Origin: DASWHF01 sp036393295
GTDB taxonomy: Bacteria > Pseudomonadota > Gammaproteobacteria > Acidiferrobacterales > UBA6901
Assembly: GCA_036393295.1 (NCBI GenBank)
Contig: DASWHF010000016.1
Coordinates: 1 to 18,852 of the forward strand
DNA: 18,852 nt
Reading direction: 5' to 3'
This document shows positions 1-8,510 of the stretch, one piece after another. Within the stretch, counting starts at the first letter, position 1. Every line of letters starts with the position of its first letter. Both the position numbers and the translations under genes were made by a program. The notes beneath the pieces are model-generated. The model was not told the origin of the DNA. It did no database searches and worked only from the letters and a program-made list of their open reading frames with translations.

Positions 1-5
1 ACCGA

Positions 6-914
6 ATGGCAGCATCCATCAATATAGGTCCCCTCTCCCTTTGGGAGAGGGACAGGGTGAGGGAAACGGCGCTGCAACTACCCCCTCACCCTAACCGTAT
101 TAGCTGGCGCCGCGCGCCTGAGCGGGCAAACGGGATCGTCGACAGTAACGGAAGGCAGCGCGGCCAGTCCACCACCGAATTCGTGGTGTTCATGCTCGCC
201 ATGCTGCCGCTGTTCATGCTGTTGCCGGTGCTCGGCAAGCTGTCGGACATGAACGAGAGCGCGATCATCGCCAGCCGCTACATGGCCTGGGAGCGCACCC
301 TGGCCTCGCCGGCGGTCAAGAGCGACGCCGAGATCCGCGACGAGATGCGCAAGCGCATGTTCGCCGACAGCCGGCTGTTCATCGCCACCGGCGACGCGCC
401 CGACCAGGCCGACGCCGCGCAGCATGTGTCGCTGTGGTCGCAGATCCACCCCGAGCGGCCGCGGCTGCTGGAGAATTTCTCGGACGTGAACATGGGGATC
501 CGGGAGGACAGGGTGCCGGGCAACGCCAGCGACCTTCTGTACGCCGCCAAGGACCTGCTCACGGCGTTCGACAGCGACGACCGCTTCAACGTGAACACCG
601 CCGGCCTGTATCGCGCCGACGTCGACGTCAAGACCGGCTTCCAGCCGCAAGGCAGCGACAGCCTGCTGCGCATCCGGCGCCACATGGTGATCCTGGCCGA
701 CGGCTGGGCGGCGAGCGCGCCATCCGGCGGGCCGGACTCGGCGGCCGAGCGGGTGCGCGGCATGGTGCCGACCGACCGCATGAACGACATGGAGATCGAG
801 CGCGTCACCAGCCTGCTCGGCAGCTTCCCTCTGACCCAGGAGATCCGGGGCTTCGAGGCCGGCGCCATCACGCCGGAGATCGTGCCGCCCGACCGGCTGG
901 GGGATCGGCGATGA
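6..914 (+). CDS. TadE-like pseudopilin / Tad pilus assembly protein
   Basis: The key segment is RGQSTTEFVVF at residues 52-62 followed by a hydrophobic helix to about residue 78. It has the class III prepilin layout: basic residues, Gly53 as the cleavage site, then Glu at +5 (E58) and an aromatic at +6 (F59). This is typical of TadE/TadF minor pseudopilins, which are cut by a prepilin peptidase and embedded in the inner membrane to help assemble the Tad machine. The remaining 220 or so residues are polar, probably periplasmic, and I do not recognise a further domain. The first 45 codons run through a palindromic intergenic repeat (31-91) and have no ribosome binding site, so the true start is unresolved: the ATG at 6, the GTG at 57, or a site upstream of the window. 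The gene overlaps the next one by ATGA. The family call is fairly secure; the N-terminus is not. Confidence 0.72.
   Translation: MAASINIGPLSLWERDRVRETALQLPPHPNRISWRRAPERANGIVDSNGRQRGQSTTEFVVFMLAMLPLFMLLPVLGKLSDMNESAIIASRYMAWERTLASPAVKSDAEIRDEMRKRMFADSRLFIATGDAPDQADAAQHVSLWSQIHPERPRLLENFSDVNMGIREDRVPGNASDLLYAAKDLLTAFDSDDRFNVNTAGLYRADVDVKTGFQPQGSDSLLRIRRHMVILADGWAASAPSGGPDSAAERVRGMVPTDRMNDMEIERVTSLLGSFPLTQEIRGFEAGAITPEIVPPDRLGDRR
31..91. repeat. Nested palindromic intergenic repeat (CCCTCTCCC type)
   Basis: Two adjacent hairpins are visible. CCCTCTCCC (31-39) pairs with GGGAGAGGG (43-51) across a 3-base loop. GGGTGAGGG (55-63) pairs with CCCTCACCC (83-91). Related copies lie at about 17181 and 18733, so this is a dispersed family. 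This type of sequence is common between genes in many GC-rich proteobacteria. Here it lies inside the apparent 5' end of the first reading frame, which suggests that part of that frame is not real coding sequence. Confidence 0.75.
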
Positions 915-1609
915 CCGCCGCCGTGCAATCCTGGCGCGCCGTCGCGCTGCTCGCCGCGCTCGCGCCGGGCGTGGCCGGCGCCGCCTGGCCGACGCTCGAG
1001 GCCCCGCCGCAGTCGCGGGTCGAGTGGGTCGGCGAGGACATGCGTCTCAACGGCGTGGCCATGAAGGTGCAGCGCTTCGAGGTCGAGGCGAGCGTGGGCG
1101 CGGTGCTCGCGTTCTACCGCGGCCGCTGGGGCACGCGCGCCGAGGGTCGCTCGATCGAGAACGAGCTCGGCAAGTGGACCGTGATCGGCCAGGAGCAGAA
1201 TGGCTACTACCTCACCGTGCAAGTTCGGCCGTTGGGTCCGCATCGCAGTGAGGGCCTGTTGGCGGTGAGCGAGCTGCCGAAGCTGCGCGCGACGCCCAAC
1301 CCGGGCGCCGACTTCCCCAAGCTCGGCGGCACGCAGATGATCTCCGAGCTCGAATCCAACGACCAGGGCAAGCGCGCCCGCACGCTCGTGATGCGCAACG
1401 ACTTCAGCGTGCAGTCCAACGTCGATTTCTACCAGGGCGCGCTGGCCGCCGACGGCTGGGAGCCGGCCGCCGGCTTCGGCGGCGCGACACCCGATGGCGC
1501 CGGCCAGACCCATGCCTGGCGGCGCGCCGGCGAGGAACTGCAGCTCGCGGTCGCCGCTGACCGCGGGGGCGCGACCATCGTGGTCAACATCGTGAACCTC
1601 GGGGAATGA
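911..1609 (+). CDS. Secreted protein of unknown function in the Tad operon
   Basis: The 232-residue product starts with a plausible Sec signal peptide: hydrophobic residues 9-22 and an Ala-Gly-Ala cleavage site near residue 24. The mature protein appears to contain two related halves. Each has a 'V..FY.G' helix start (FYRGRWG near residue 70, FYQGALAADGW near residue 173) followed by a strand-rich stretch ending in an alternating hydrophobic strand (YYLTVQV, IVVNIVNL). This suggests an internal duplication of a small alpha/beta fold. I do not recognise the family. The start ATG overlaps the stop of the upstream gene (ATGA), and its own stop overlaps the next frame, so it is probably translationally coupled in the pilus operon. 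A periplasmic role in pilus or pseudopilin assembly is an inference from context only. Confidence 0.7.
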   Translation: MTAAVQSWRAVALLAALAPGVAGAAWPTLEAPPQSRVEWVGEDMRLNGVAMKVQRFEVEASVGAVLAFYRGRWGTRAEGRSIENELGKWTVIGQEQNGYYLTVQVRPLGPHRSEGLLAVSELPKLRATPNPGADFPKLGGTQMISELESNDQGKRARTLVMRNDFSVQSNVDFYQGALAADGWEPAAGFGGATPDGAGQTHAWRRAGEELQLAVAADRGGATIVVNIVNLGE

Positions 1610-1614
1610 CGGCC

Positions 1615-1794
1615 ATGCGCGCGCCACGCACACGCCAGGGGGGACAGTCGATGACGGATTACATCGTGATCGGCGCCGTCATGATCACCGTGCTGTTCGT
1701 GCCGTTCGGCGGCAAGCCGAGCGTCGTCGATCAAGTGATCGAGGCGTTCCGCGACTATTACGCCAACTATTCCTACCCGACCTCGCTGCCTTAA
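1615..1794 (+). CDS. Small pseudopilin-like membrane protein
   Basis: The 59-residue product has a basic leader (RAPRTRQGG), then QSMTDY and a hydrophobic helix (about residues 16-29), then a short tail of about 30 residues rich in Tyr. The Gly-Gly followed by Asp at +5 and Tyr at +6 mimics the class III prepilin cleavage motif, where Flp pilins carry Glu-Tyr. The protein could be a minor pilin or even the structural subunit of this machine, but the hydrophobic core is shorter than in Flp pilins and the tail differs. I chose ATG 1615 because GGGGA at 1601-1605 is 9 bases upstream. An ATG at 1606 overlapping the previous stop is also in frame, but the GGGGA would directly abut it. It sits between the unknown secreted protein and cpaB. 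Confidence 0.6.
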   Translation: MRAPRTRQGGQSMTDYIVIGAVMITVLFVPFGGKPSVVDQVIEAFRDYYANYSYPTSLP

Positions 1795-1824
1795 GAAGGC
1801 TGGGTCCGCAACCGGAGACGCACC

Positions 1825-2637
1825 ATGCAACTACCGAAGCTCAAGGTCCCCGCCGTCAGTCTCGGCGCCAACAAGAACTGGGTCATCCTGGGCGCCGCCA
1901 TCGTCGTCGGCCTGGGCGCCATGTACGCGGCCAACGCCTACATCGGCTACCGCATCAGCAGCTTCGAGGAGGCGCAGAAGCGCGGCATGGAGCTGGTCAA
2001 GGTCGTGGTCGCGCGCGACGACATCCCGCGCGGCGCGCGCGTCGGCGCGGAGGGCTTCGCGCTGCGCGAGATTCCGCGCGCCTACGTGCACAAGGACGCG
2101 GTGCTGCCGGACAGCTTCGGCAACGCCGAGGGCCAGCGCATGAACTTCCCGCTCGACCGCGGCAAGGCGCTGCTGTGGGCGCACCTGGAGAGCGGCCAGA
2201 CGCCGACCTTTTCCGGCAAGCTCGCCCCCGGCAAGCGCGCCATCACCTTCCCGGTCAACGACGTCAATTCCATCTCCGGCATGCTCCAGCCCGGCGACCG
2301 CATCGACCTGGTGGTGAGCCTCAACCAGCGCGGCGGCAACGAGACCTTCCCGCTGCTGCAGGACGTCAAGGTGCTGGCGACCGGCACCCAGGTCAGCACC
2401 ATCGACGACCCGGCGACCAACCTGCCGACCCAGCGGCGCTTCACCACCGTGACCTTGCAGGTCGATCCGTCCGACGCCAACCGCATCATCCTGGCGCAGG
2501 ACGCCGGCAAGCTGACCGCGGTGCTGCGCAACCCGGACGACGGCAAGATCAACAACATGGGCCGCACCACGGTGTCGTCGCTGTACAACCGCGCGACCCC
2601 GACCGGCGGCATTCAGTTCATCATCGGTGGGCAATAA
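1825..2637 (+). CDS. cpaB: Flp pilus assembly protein CpaB/RcpC
   Basis: The 270-residue protein has one N-terminal membrane anchor (about residues 18-40), then a SAF-type domain (about 58-125, beginning near VVVARDDIPRGARV). A conserved RcpC/CpaB segment with AITFPVNDVNSISGMLQPGD (about 139-158) follows. Family members are periplasmic partners of the secretin and help form or gate the outer-membrane channel of Tad systems. GGAG at 1814-1817 precedes the ATG by 7 bases, which supports the start. The next gene's signal peptide starts just after this stop, and the cpaB-cpaC order is the usual one. Length and domain order look normal. Confidence 0.93.
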   Translation: MQLPKLKVPAVSLGANKNWVILGAAIVVGLGAMYAANAYIGYRISSFEEAQKRGMELVKVVVARDDIPRGARVGAEGFALREIPRAYVHKDAVLPDSFGNAEGQRMNFPLDRGKALLWAHLESGQTPTFSGKLAPGKRAITFPVNDVNSISGMLQPGDRIDLVVSLNQRGGNETFPLLQDVKVLATGTQVSTIDDPATNLPTQRRFTTVTLQVDPSDANRIILAQDAGKLTAVLRNPDDGKINNMGRTTVSSLYNRATPTGGIQFIIGGQ

Positions 2638-2668
2638 CACGCGGACAACATGGGGTGAGGGTGCGACG

Positions 2669-3802
2669 TTGTTGAAGAAAAATGCAGCAATGATGTGGGT
2701 GGCCCTGGGCGGCCTGATGTGGATGACGGCGGCCGCGGCCGCGAACCAGGACCGGAAACTCGACATGTTCGTCGGCGAGGTGAGAGTGATCGACAACACC
2801 AAGGTCACGCGCGTGGCGGTCGGCAACGGCAAGCTGCTGAGGGTGCGCAGCCTGCCGCGCGACCAGCTGCTGCTGATCGCCGAGGAAAAGGGCAGCACCT
2901 CGGTGCGCCTGTGGCACCCGAACGGCGGCGAGACCAGCATGAACGTGCGCATCCACGAGCACGACCGCGAGGTCCGGGTGCACATGGAGAAGATGATCAA
3001 CATGGAGGTCCGGATCGTCGAGTTCCGCAAGCAGTCGCTCGACGACCTGGGCGTCGAGTGGACGACGACCGCCGAAGGCCCGGTGCTGCGCACCGTCGGC
3101 GATCTCGAGGCCAACAGCCTGTTCCGCGGTTCGAGCGACTTCCAGAAGTCGTTGCCGTTTCAGAAGATCGATCCGTTCAAGACCTATTTCGGCATCGCCA
3201 CCGAGATCGGCTCGCGGCTGAACCTCCTGGCCAGCAACGGTGACGCCATGATTCTGGCCGAGCCCAACCTGTCCTGCCGCAACGGCGGTGTGGCCAGGTT
3301 CCTGGCCGGCGGCGAGGTGCCGCTGCCGGTGGTCAACGCGCTCGGCCAGACCACGGTCACCTACAAGGAATTCGGCATCCAGCTCGACATCGAGCCGGCC
3401 GCCGACGAGAGCGGGGCGATCTTCGCCAAGCTGCGCACCGAGGTCAGCGCCCTCGACTCCTCGGTTTCGGTGCAGGGCCTGCCGGGCTTCCTGAAGCGCA
3501 TGACCCAGACCGAGGTGAACGTCCGGGACGGCCAGACCATCGTCATCGCCGGCCTGCTCAACGAGGAATCCGCCAAGGACATCCGGAAGTTCCCGGGCCT
3601 CGGCGACGTGCCCATCATCGGCACGCTGTTCCGCTCGACGCGCTTCCAGAACCAGCAGACCGAGCTGGTGGTGTTCGTCACGCCGCGCATCCAGCACGCC
3701 GACAGCGAGCGCAACGCCGCCGCCATCGACAAGGCCAACAAACGCCTGGAACAACGCCGCAAGCGCTTCGACAAGCGCCTGCAGAACGCGATCACCGATT
3801 GA
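2669..3802 (+). CDS. cpaC: Tad secretin CpaC/RcpA
   Basis: The protein forms the outer-membrane channel of the pilus. A signal peptide (LKKN, then a hydrophobic stretch ending in AAAAA) leads into the pilus-specific N-terminal domain with DQLLLIAEEKGSTSVRLWHP. The secretin domain fills the C-terminal half, with LAEPNLSCRNGGVARFLAGG, VNVRDGQTIVIAGLL and GDVPIIGTLFRSTRF followed by ELVVFVTPRI, the classic secretin signature. I favour TTG 2669 because GGTGAGG (2654-2660) lies 8 bases upstream and the resulting signal peptide is textbook. A GTG at 2627 overlapping the end of cpaB is in frame but lacks a ribosome binding site. The C-terminus carries a basic, Arg-rich extension. No separate pilotin was seen, though the next gene encodes a TPR lipoprotein-like segment. 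Confidence 0.93.
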   Translation: MLKKNAAMMWVALGGLMWMTAAAAANQDRKLDMFVGEVRVIDNTKVTRVAVGNGKLLRVRSLPRDQLLLIAEEKGSTSVRLWHPNGGETSMNVRIHEHDREVRVHMEKMINMEVRIVEFRKQSLDDLGVEWTTTAEGPVLRTVGDLEANSLFRGSSDFQKSLPFQKIDPFKTYFGIATEIGSRLNLLASNGDAMILAEPNLSCRNGGVARFLAGGEVPLPVVNALGQTTVTYKEFGIQLDIEPAADESGAIFAKLRTEVSALDSSVSVQGLPGFLKRMTQTEVNVRDGQTIVIAGLLNEESAKDIRKFPGLGDVPIIGTLFRSTRFQNQQTELVVFVTPRIQHADSERNAAAIDKANKRLEQRRKRFDKRLQNAITD

Positions 3803-3818
3803 TCGCCGGAGGATATCC

Positions 3819-3842
3819 GTGACCACGAGCGAGCTGCCATGA
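3819..3842 (+). other. Seven-codon leader ORF coupled to the DUF192-TPR gene
   Basis: The strongest Shine-Dalgarno in this junction (GGAGG, 3808-3812) is placed 6 bases before GTG 3819, not before the ATG of the following gene. That GTG reads MTTSELP and stops at TGA 3840-3842, overlapping the ATG at 3839 (ATGA). A ribosome loaded here would end on the start codon of the next gene, so translation could be coupled. It may be a true leader peptide or the remaining start of a deleted gene. The arrangement is seen directly; the function is inferred. Confidence 0.45.
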
Positions 3843-4714
3843 AAACCCTGACCATCTATCGTGACGGCACCGACCGGCCGCTGCTCACCGGCCGCCACGC
3901 GGCCAACGTCTGGACCCGCCTGCGCGGCCTCATCGGGCGCGCGCCGCTGGCGGCCGATGAGGGCATGCTCATCTCGCCGTGCAACGCCGTGCACACCTGC
4001 CTCATGCGCGCGCCGATCGACGTCGTGTTCCTGGACCGCGACGGCGTGGTGCTCGCCGCCCGCGAGCGGCTCGCGCCGTGGCGCTTCGCCCAGTGCCTGC
4101 GCGCCCGCCACACGCTGGAGCTCGCCGCCGGCGCGATCGCGGCGCTCGGGCTGCGCGCCGGCGAGCGCCTGCGCTGGTCGGTCGCCGCGCCGGCGCCGGC
4201 CCGGCACTCGGCCGCCGCCGTGGTGCTGCTCGCGCTGCTGGTCGGCGCCTGCGCCGGGCCCGCGCCCAAGGGCCAGGGCGAGACGCTGGCGCTGCTCGGC
4301 CAGGCCGATGCCGCCTACGCCAAGAGCGATTGGACCGTGGCCGAGAAGCACTACCGCGCGCTGGCCGAGCGCGTGCCGAACGACACCTACGCCCAGTTCC
4401 GCCTGGCCAACAGCCTGGCGCGCCAGGACCGGCTGAGCGAGGCCGCGCAGCAGTACTACCGGGTGCTGGCGCGCGACCCGGCCTACACCAAGGCGCACTA
4501 CAACCTGGCGGTCATCCACCTGCTCGAGGCCGAGCGCCGGCTCGAAGACCTGCAGGCGGCAGCCCGGCCCGAGGACCCGCTGCTTCCGCAGGCGCGCGCG
4601 CTGCGCAAGACGCTGGACCGGGCCGCGATCGTGTACGCCGAGACCGCCTCGCCGATCCCGCGGGCCGGACTGGCGGCGCGCAAAAAGCCGGCGTCGAGCG
4701 AGGCGTTACGGTGA
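3839..4714 (+). CDS. DUF192 domain fused to TadD-like TPR lipoprotein segment
   Basis: Residues 1-114 form a complete DUF192 domain (RLRGLIGRAPL, then MLISPCNAVHTCLM and IDVVFLDRDG, ending at LRAGERLRW). Residues 122-138 then form a hydrophobic stretch ending in the lipobox-like LLVGAC (Cys138). Residues 150-240 hold TPR repeats (AYAKSDWTVAEKHYRAL, NDTYAQFRLANSLARQDRLSEA, YTKAHYNLAVIHLLEAER). TadD-type TPR lipoproteins act in Tad secretin assembly. DUF192 proteins are small and often sit near pilus genes, and their role is not well defined. There is no in-frame start with a basic n-region before the lipobox, so the two parts read as one protein. In that form Cys138 would be an internal membrane anchor rather than a lipidated N-terminus. 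Either a true fusion or a frame artefact is possible. Confidence 0.75.
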   Translation: MKTLTIYRDGTDRPLLTGRHAANVWTRLRGLIGRAPLAADEGMLISPCNAVHTCLMRAPIDVVFLDRDGVVLAARERLAPWRFAQCLRARHTLELAAGAIAALGLRAGERLRWSVAAPAPARHSAAAVVLLALLVGACAGPAPKGQGETLALLGQADAAYAKSDWTVAEKHYRALAERVPNDTYAQFRLANSLARQDRLSEAAQQYYRVLARDPAYTKAHYNLAVIHLLEAERRLEDLQAAARPEDPLLPQARALRKTLDRAAIVYAETASPIPRAGLAARKKPASSEALR

Positions 4715-4724
4715 GGGCGGACCT

Positions 4725-6424
<1,700 letters not shown>

Positions 6425-6428
<4 letters not shown>

Positions 6429-7285
6429 ACGAGCTGACCTTCCTCATCGCGGCTTTGCTGCTCGCGGCCGTGTCGATCGGCACCCTGACCTGGCTGGCGA
6501 CGCGCTCGGCCGACCAGTTCCTGGTGCGCTACCGCGACACCTTCACGCATGACGCGCGCATCAACATGCAGGAGATGTTCCTGTTCGTCGACGAGCGCCT
6601 GCTGTTCCGCGCCAACATCGCGGCGTTCTTCCTGGTGCCGGTGCTGGTGTACCTGATGTCCGGCACGCTGCTGTTCGCGGTGATCGTCGCGGCGGTGATC
6701 GGCGTGTTCCCCAAGTTCAGCTACGCCATGATGCGCCGCAAGCGCCTGAAGCGCTTCGAGGCGCAGCTGCCCGACACCATCGTCAACATCTCCAGCGGCC
6801 TGCGCGCCGGCGCCAGCCTGCCGGTGGCGATCGAGGCAGTGATGCGCGAGCAGGGCCCGCCGGTGAGCCAGGAGTTCAGCCTGCTGCTGCGCGAGCTGCG
6901 CCTCGGCGTGTCCATGGACGAGGCCTTCGGCAACCTCGCCAAGCGCGTGCCGATCCCGGACATGGACCTGGTGGTCTCGGCCGTGCAGATCGCGCGCGAG
7001 GTCGGCGGCAACCTGGCCGAGACCCTCGACCGCCTGGCCGATACCCTGCGCAAGAAGGCGGCGATGGAGGGCAAGATCCGCTCGCTCACCTCGCAGGGCA
7101 AGCTGCAGGGCTGGGTGGTCGGGCTGCTGCCGCTGGTCATGGCGCTGGTGCTGTTCAAGATGGAGCCGACCGCCATGGCGCCGCTGCTGCATTCGATCCT
7201 GGGCTGGATCGTGGTCGGCGTCATCGGCCTGCTCGAGCTGCTCGGGGCGCTGATGATCAAGAAGATCGTGTCGATCGACGTGTGA
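6425..7285 (+). CDS. tadB: Tad platform protein TadB
   Basis: The 286-residue inner-membrane protein has hydrophobic segments near residues 4-24, 60-97, 237-255 and 259-277. Between them is a cytoplasmic type II secretion F-like domain, with QLPDTIVNISSGLRAGASL, then LRLGVSMDEAFGNLAKR and REVGGNLAETLDRLADTLR. TadB pairs with TadC to form the platform that TadA drives. It starts within the tadA stop (ATGA), indicating coupled translation. The length and domain layout are ordinary for the family. Confidence 0.95.
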
Positions 7286-7315
7286 GGTGGTGCAGTCATG
7301 AGAGAAAAGCGAGTT

Positions 7316-7446
7316 AGCCACGGGGAGCACGGGGAGCACGGGGAAAAACATATTGGAGTGATCCGTGCCCGTGAATATGGCGCGGCGGGTCTGGTTTGGC
7401 TCGAACAACCTGGTTTCCCCCCGTGTCCCCCGTGCCCCCCGTGGCT
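7316..7446. repeat. Intergenic long inverted repeat (CACGGGGAG family) between tadB and tadC
   Basis: The left arm (7316-7349) starts AGCCACGGGGAGCACGGGG and contains three near-identical 9-base units (CACGGGGAG). The right arm (7413-7446) is its imperfect reverse complement. Arms of about 34 bases with a spacer of about 63 bases could form a long hairpin in DNA or mRNA. Such Cs-and-Gs periodic repeats occur between genes in many bacteria. It interrupts the otherwise tight tadB-tadC junction, leaving about 190 bases with no supported gene. Confidence 0.75.
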
Positions 7447-7476
7447 GATTCTTCAACCCTACAGGGCCCGTGGCCT

Positions 7477-8379
7477 ATGATCGAAATCGCACTCGCTCTG
7501 TTCTTCGGCGGCGCCCTGATGGCGGGGGCGTATGCCGTGTATCAGATCTTCGCCGAGGTGCCGGACGAGGACCGCACCTATCTGGATCGGCCGCCGGTCG
7601 GGTTCCGGCTGGCGTGGCCGCTGGTGCAGCTGCTGGTGTACTACCTCGGCCCGCATCTCAGCATGAAATACCGCCTCAAGACCCAGGCGCGGCTCAAGCG
7701 CGCCGGCGTCGACTTCTCGGTTTCGCCCGAGCAGTTCTTCGTCGGCAAGCTGCTGTCGGCGGGGCTCTTCGCCTTCCTGATGTGGATCGTGCTGAACGCG
7801 CTCGGGAGCGACTCGCTGTTCTGGATGCTGGCGAGCGTGATCGGCGGTTTCTACTATCCCGACCTGTGGGCCAAGGAGCTCACCGAGCAGCGCCAGAAGC
7901 TGATCCTGCGGCACCTGCCGTTCTATCTCGATCTCATCACCCTGTGCGTCGAGGCCGGCACGAACCTCACCGGCGCCTTCACCCAGGCCATGCAGAAGGG
8001 GCCGGGCGGCCCGCTCAAGGCCGAGATCAACCGGCTGCTGCGCGACATTCGCTCGGGCCGCGCGCGCGCCGAGGCGCTGCGCGGCATGGCCGAGCGCATC
8101 GACATGCCGGCCATGACCACCATCGTCAGCACCCTGGTGCAGGCCGAGGCCATGGGCACGAGCCTCGGGCCGATCCTGCGCGCCCAGGCCGACCAGCGCC
8201 GCACCGAGCGCTTCCTGCGCGCCGAGAAGCTGGCCATGGAGGCGCCGGTGAAGCTGCTCGCGCCGCTCATGATGTTCATCTTTCCGAACACGTTTCTGAT
8301 TCTGGGTTTCGTGCTGATCGCCAAGGCCGTGCAGGAGGGCGTGATCGCCTGGCCGTGGCTGGTGTATCTGCTGCGCTAG
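7477..8379 (+). CDS. tadC: Tad platform protein TadC
   Basis: The 300-residue inner-membrane partner of TadB has a first transmembrane helix at about residues 3-22. Further hydrophobic segments lie near residues 88-130 and 263-290, the last with PLMMFIFPNTFLILGFVLI. The F-domain carries LPFYLDLITLCVEAGTNL and MTTIVSTLVQAEAMGTSLG, both typical of TadC. I chose ATG 7477 because it gives the usual membrane-first N-terminus. The longer frame reaching back to 7396 runs through the inverted repeat and is not credible. The upstream ribosome binding site is weak. The gene is separated from tadB by the repeat but keeps the operon order. Confidence 0.94.
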   Translation: MIEIALALFFGGALMAGAYAVYQIFAEVPDEDRTYLDRPPVGFRLAWPLVQLLVYYLGPHLSMKYRLKTQARLKRAGVDFSVSPEQFFVGKLLSAGLFAFLMWIVLNALGSDSLFWMLASVIGGFYYPDLWAKELTEQRQKLILRHLPFYLDLITLCVEAGTNLTGAFTQAMQKGPGGPLKAEINRLLRDIRSGRARAEALRGMAERIDMPAMTTIVSTLVQAEAMGTSLGPILRAQADQRRTERFLRAEKLAMEAPVKLLAPLMMFIFPNTFLILGFVLIAKAVQEGVIAWPWLVYLLR

Positions 8380-8385
8380 GGGATG

Positions 8386-8481
8386 AGAAATGTGGGGTGG
8401 GCCCCTGCCCACCGATCAGAAATGTAGGGTGGGCCTCGGCCCACCGATCAGAAATGTAGGGTGGGCCTCGGCCCACCGAGG
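8386..8481. repeat. Three tandem 32-bp hairpin repeats
   Basis: Three head-to-tail units of 32 bases (8386-8417, 8418-8449, 8450-8481) each begin AGAAATGT and contain a palindrome of the form GGTGGGC-N-GCCCACC. Units two and three are identical over 30 bases; unit one differs at a few positions. Each could fold as a stem-loop. They fill most of the gap between tadC and the TadE-RHS gene. They could lower read-through or protect the upstream mRNA, but no U-tract follows, so they are not classic terminators. This palindrome type is dispersed in many proteobacterial genomes. Confidence 0.8.
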
Positions 8482-8510
8482 TCGAGGACCCGACCGCAAG
8501 GGAGGCCGCT

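Noticed and set aside
278..4519. Long - strand frames over the left part of the Tad operon (278-1633, 1831-3114, 2621-4519)
   Set aside because: Each is a shadow of well-supported + strand genes, with low-complexity composition and no motifs.
7298..7480. Short + strand frame in the tadB-tadC gap
   Set aside because: It is made of the inverted repeat (His-Gly-Glu and Pro-Cys runs) and has no protein-like character.
8386..8481. Possible CRISPR array
   Set aside because: The 32-base units are directly adjacent with no spacers, and each is itself a palindrome.
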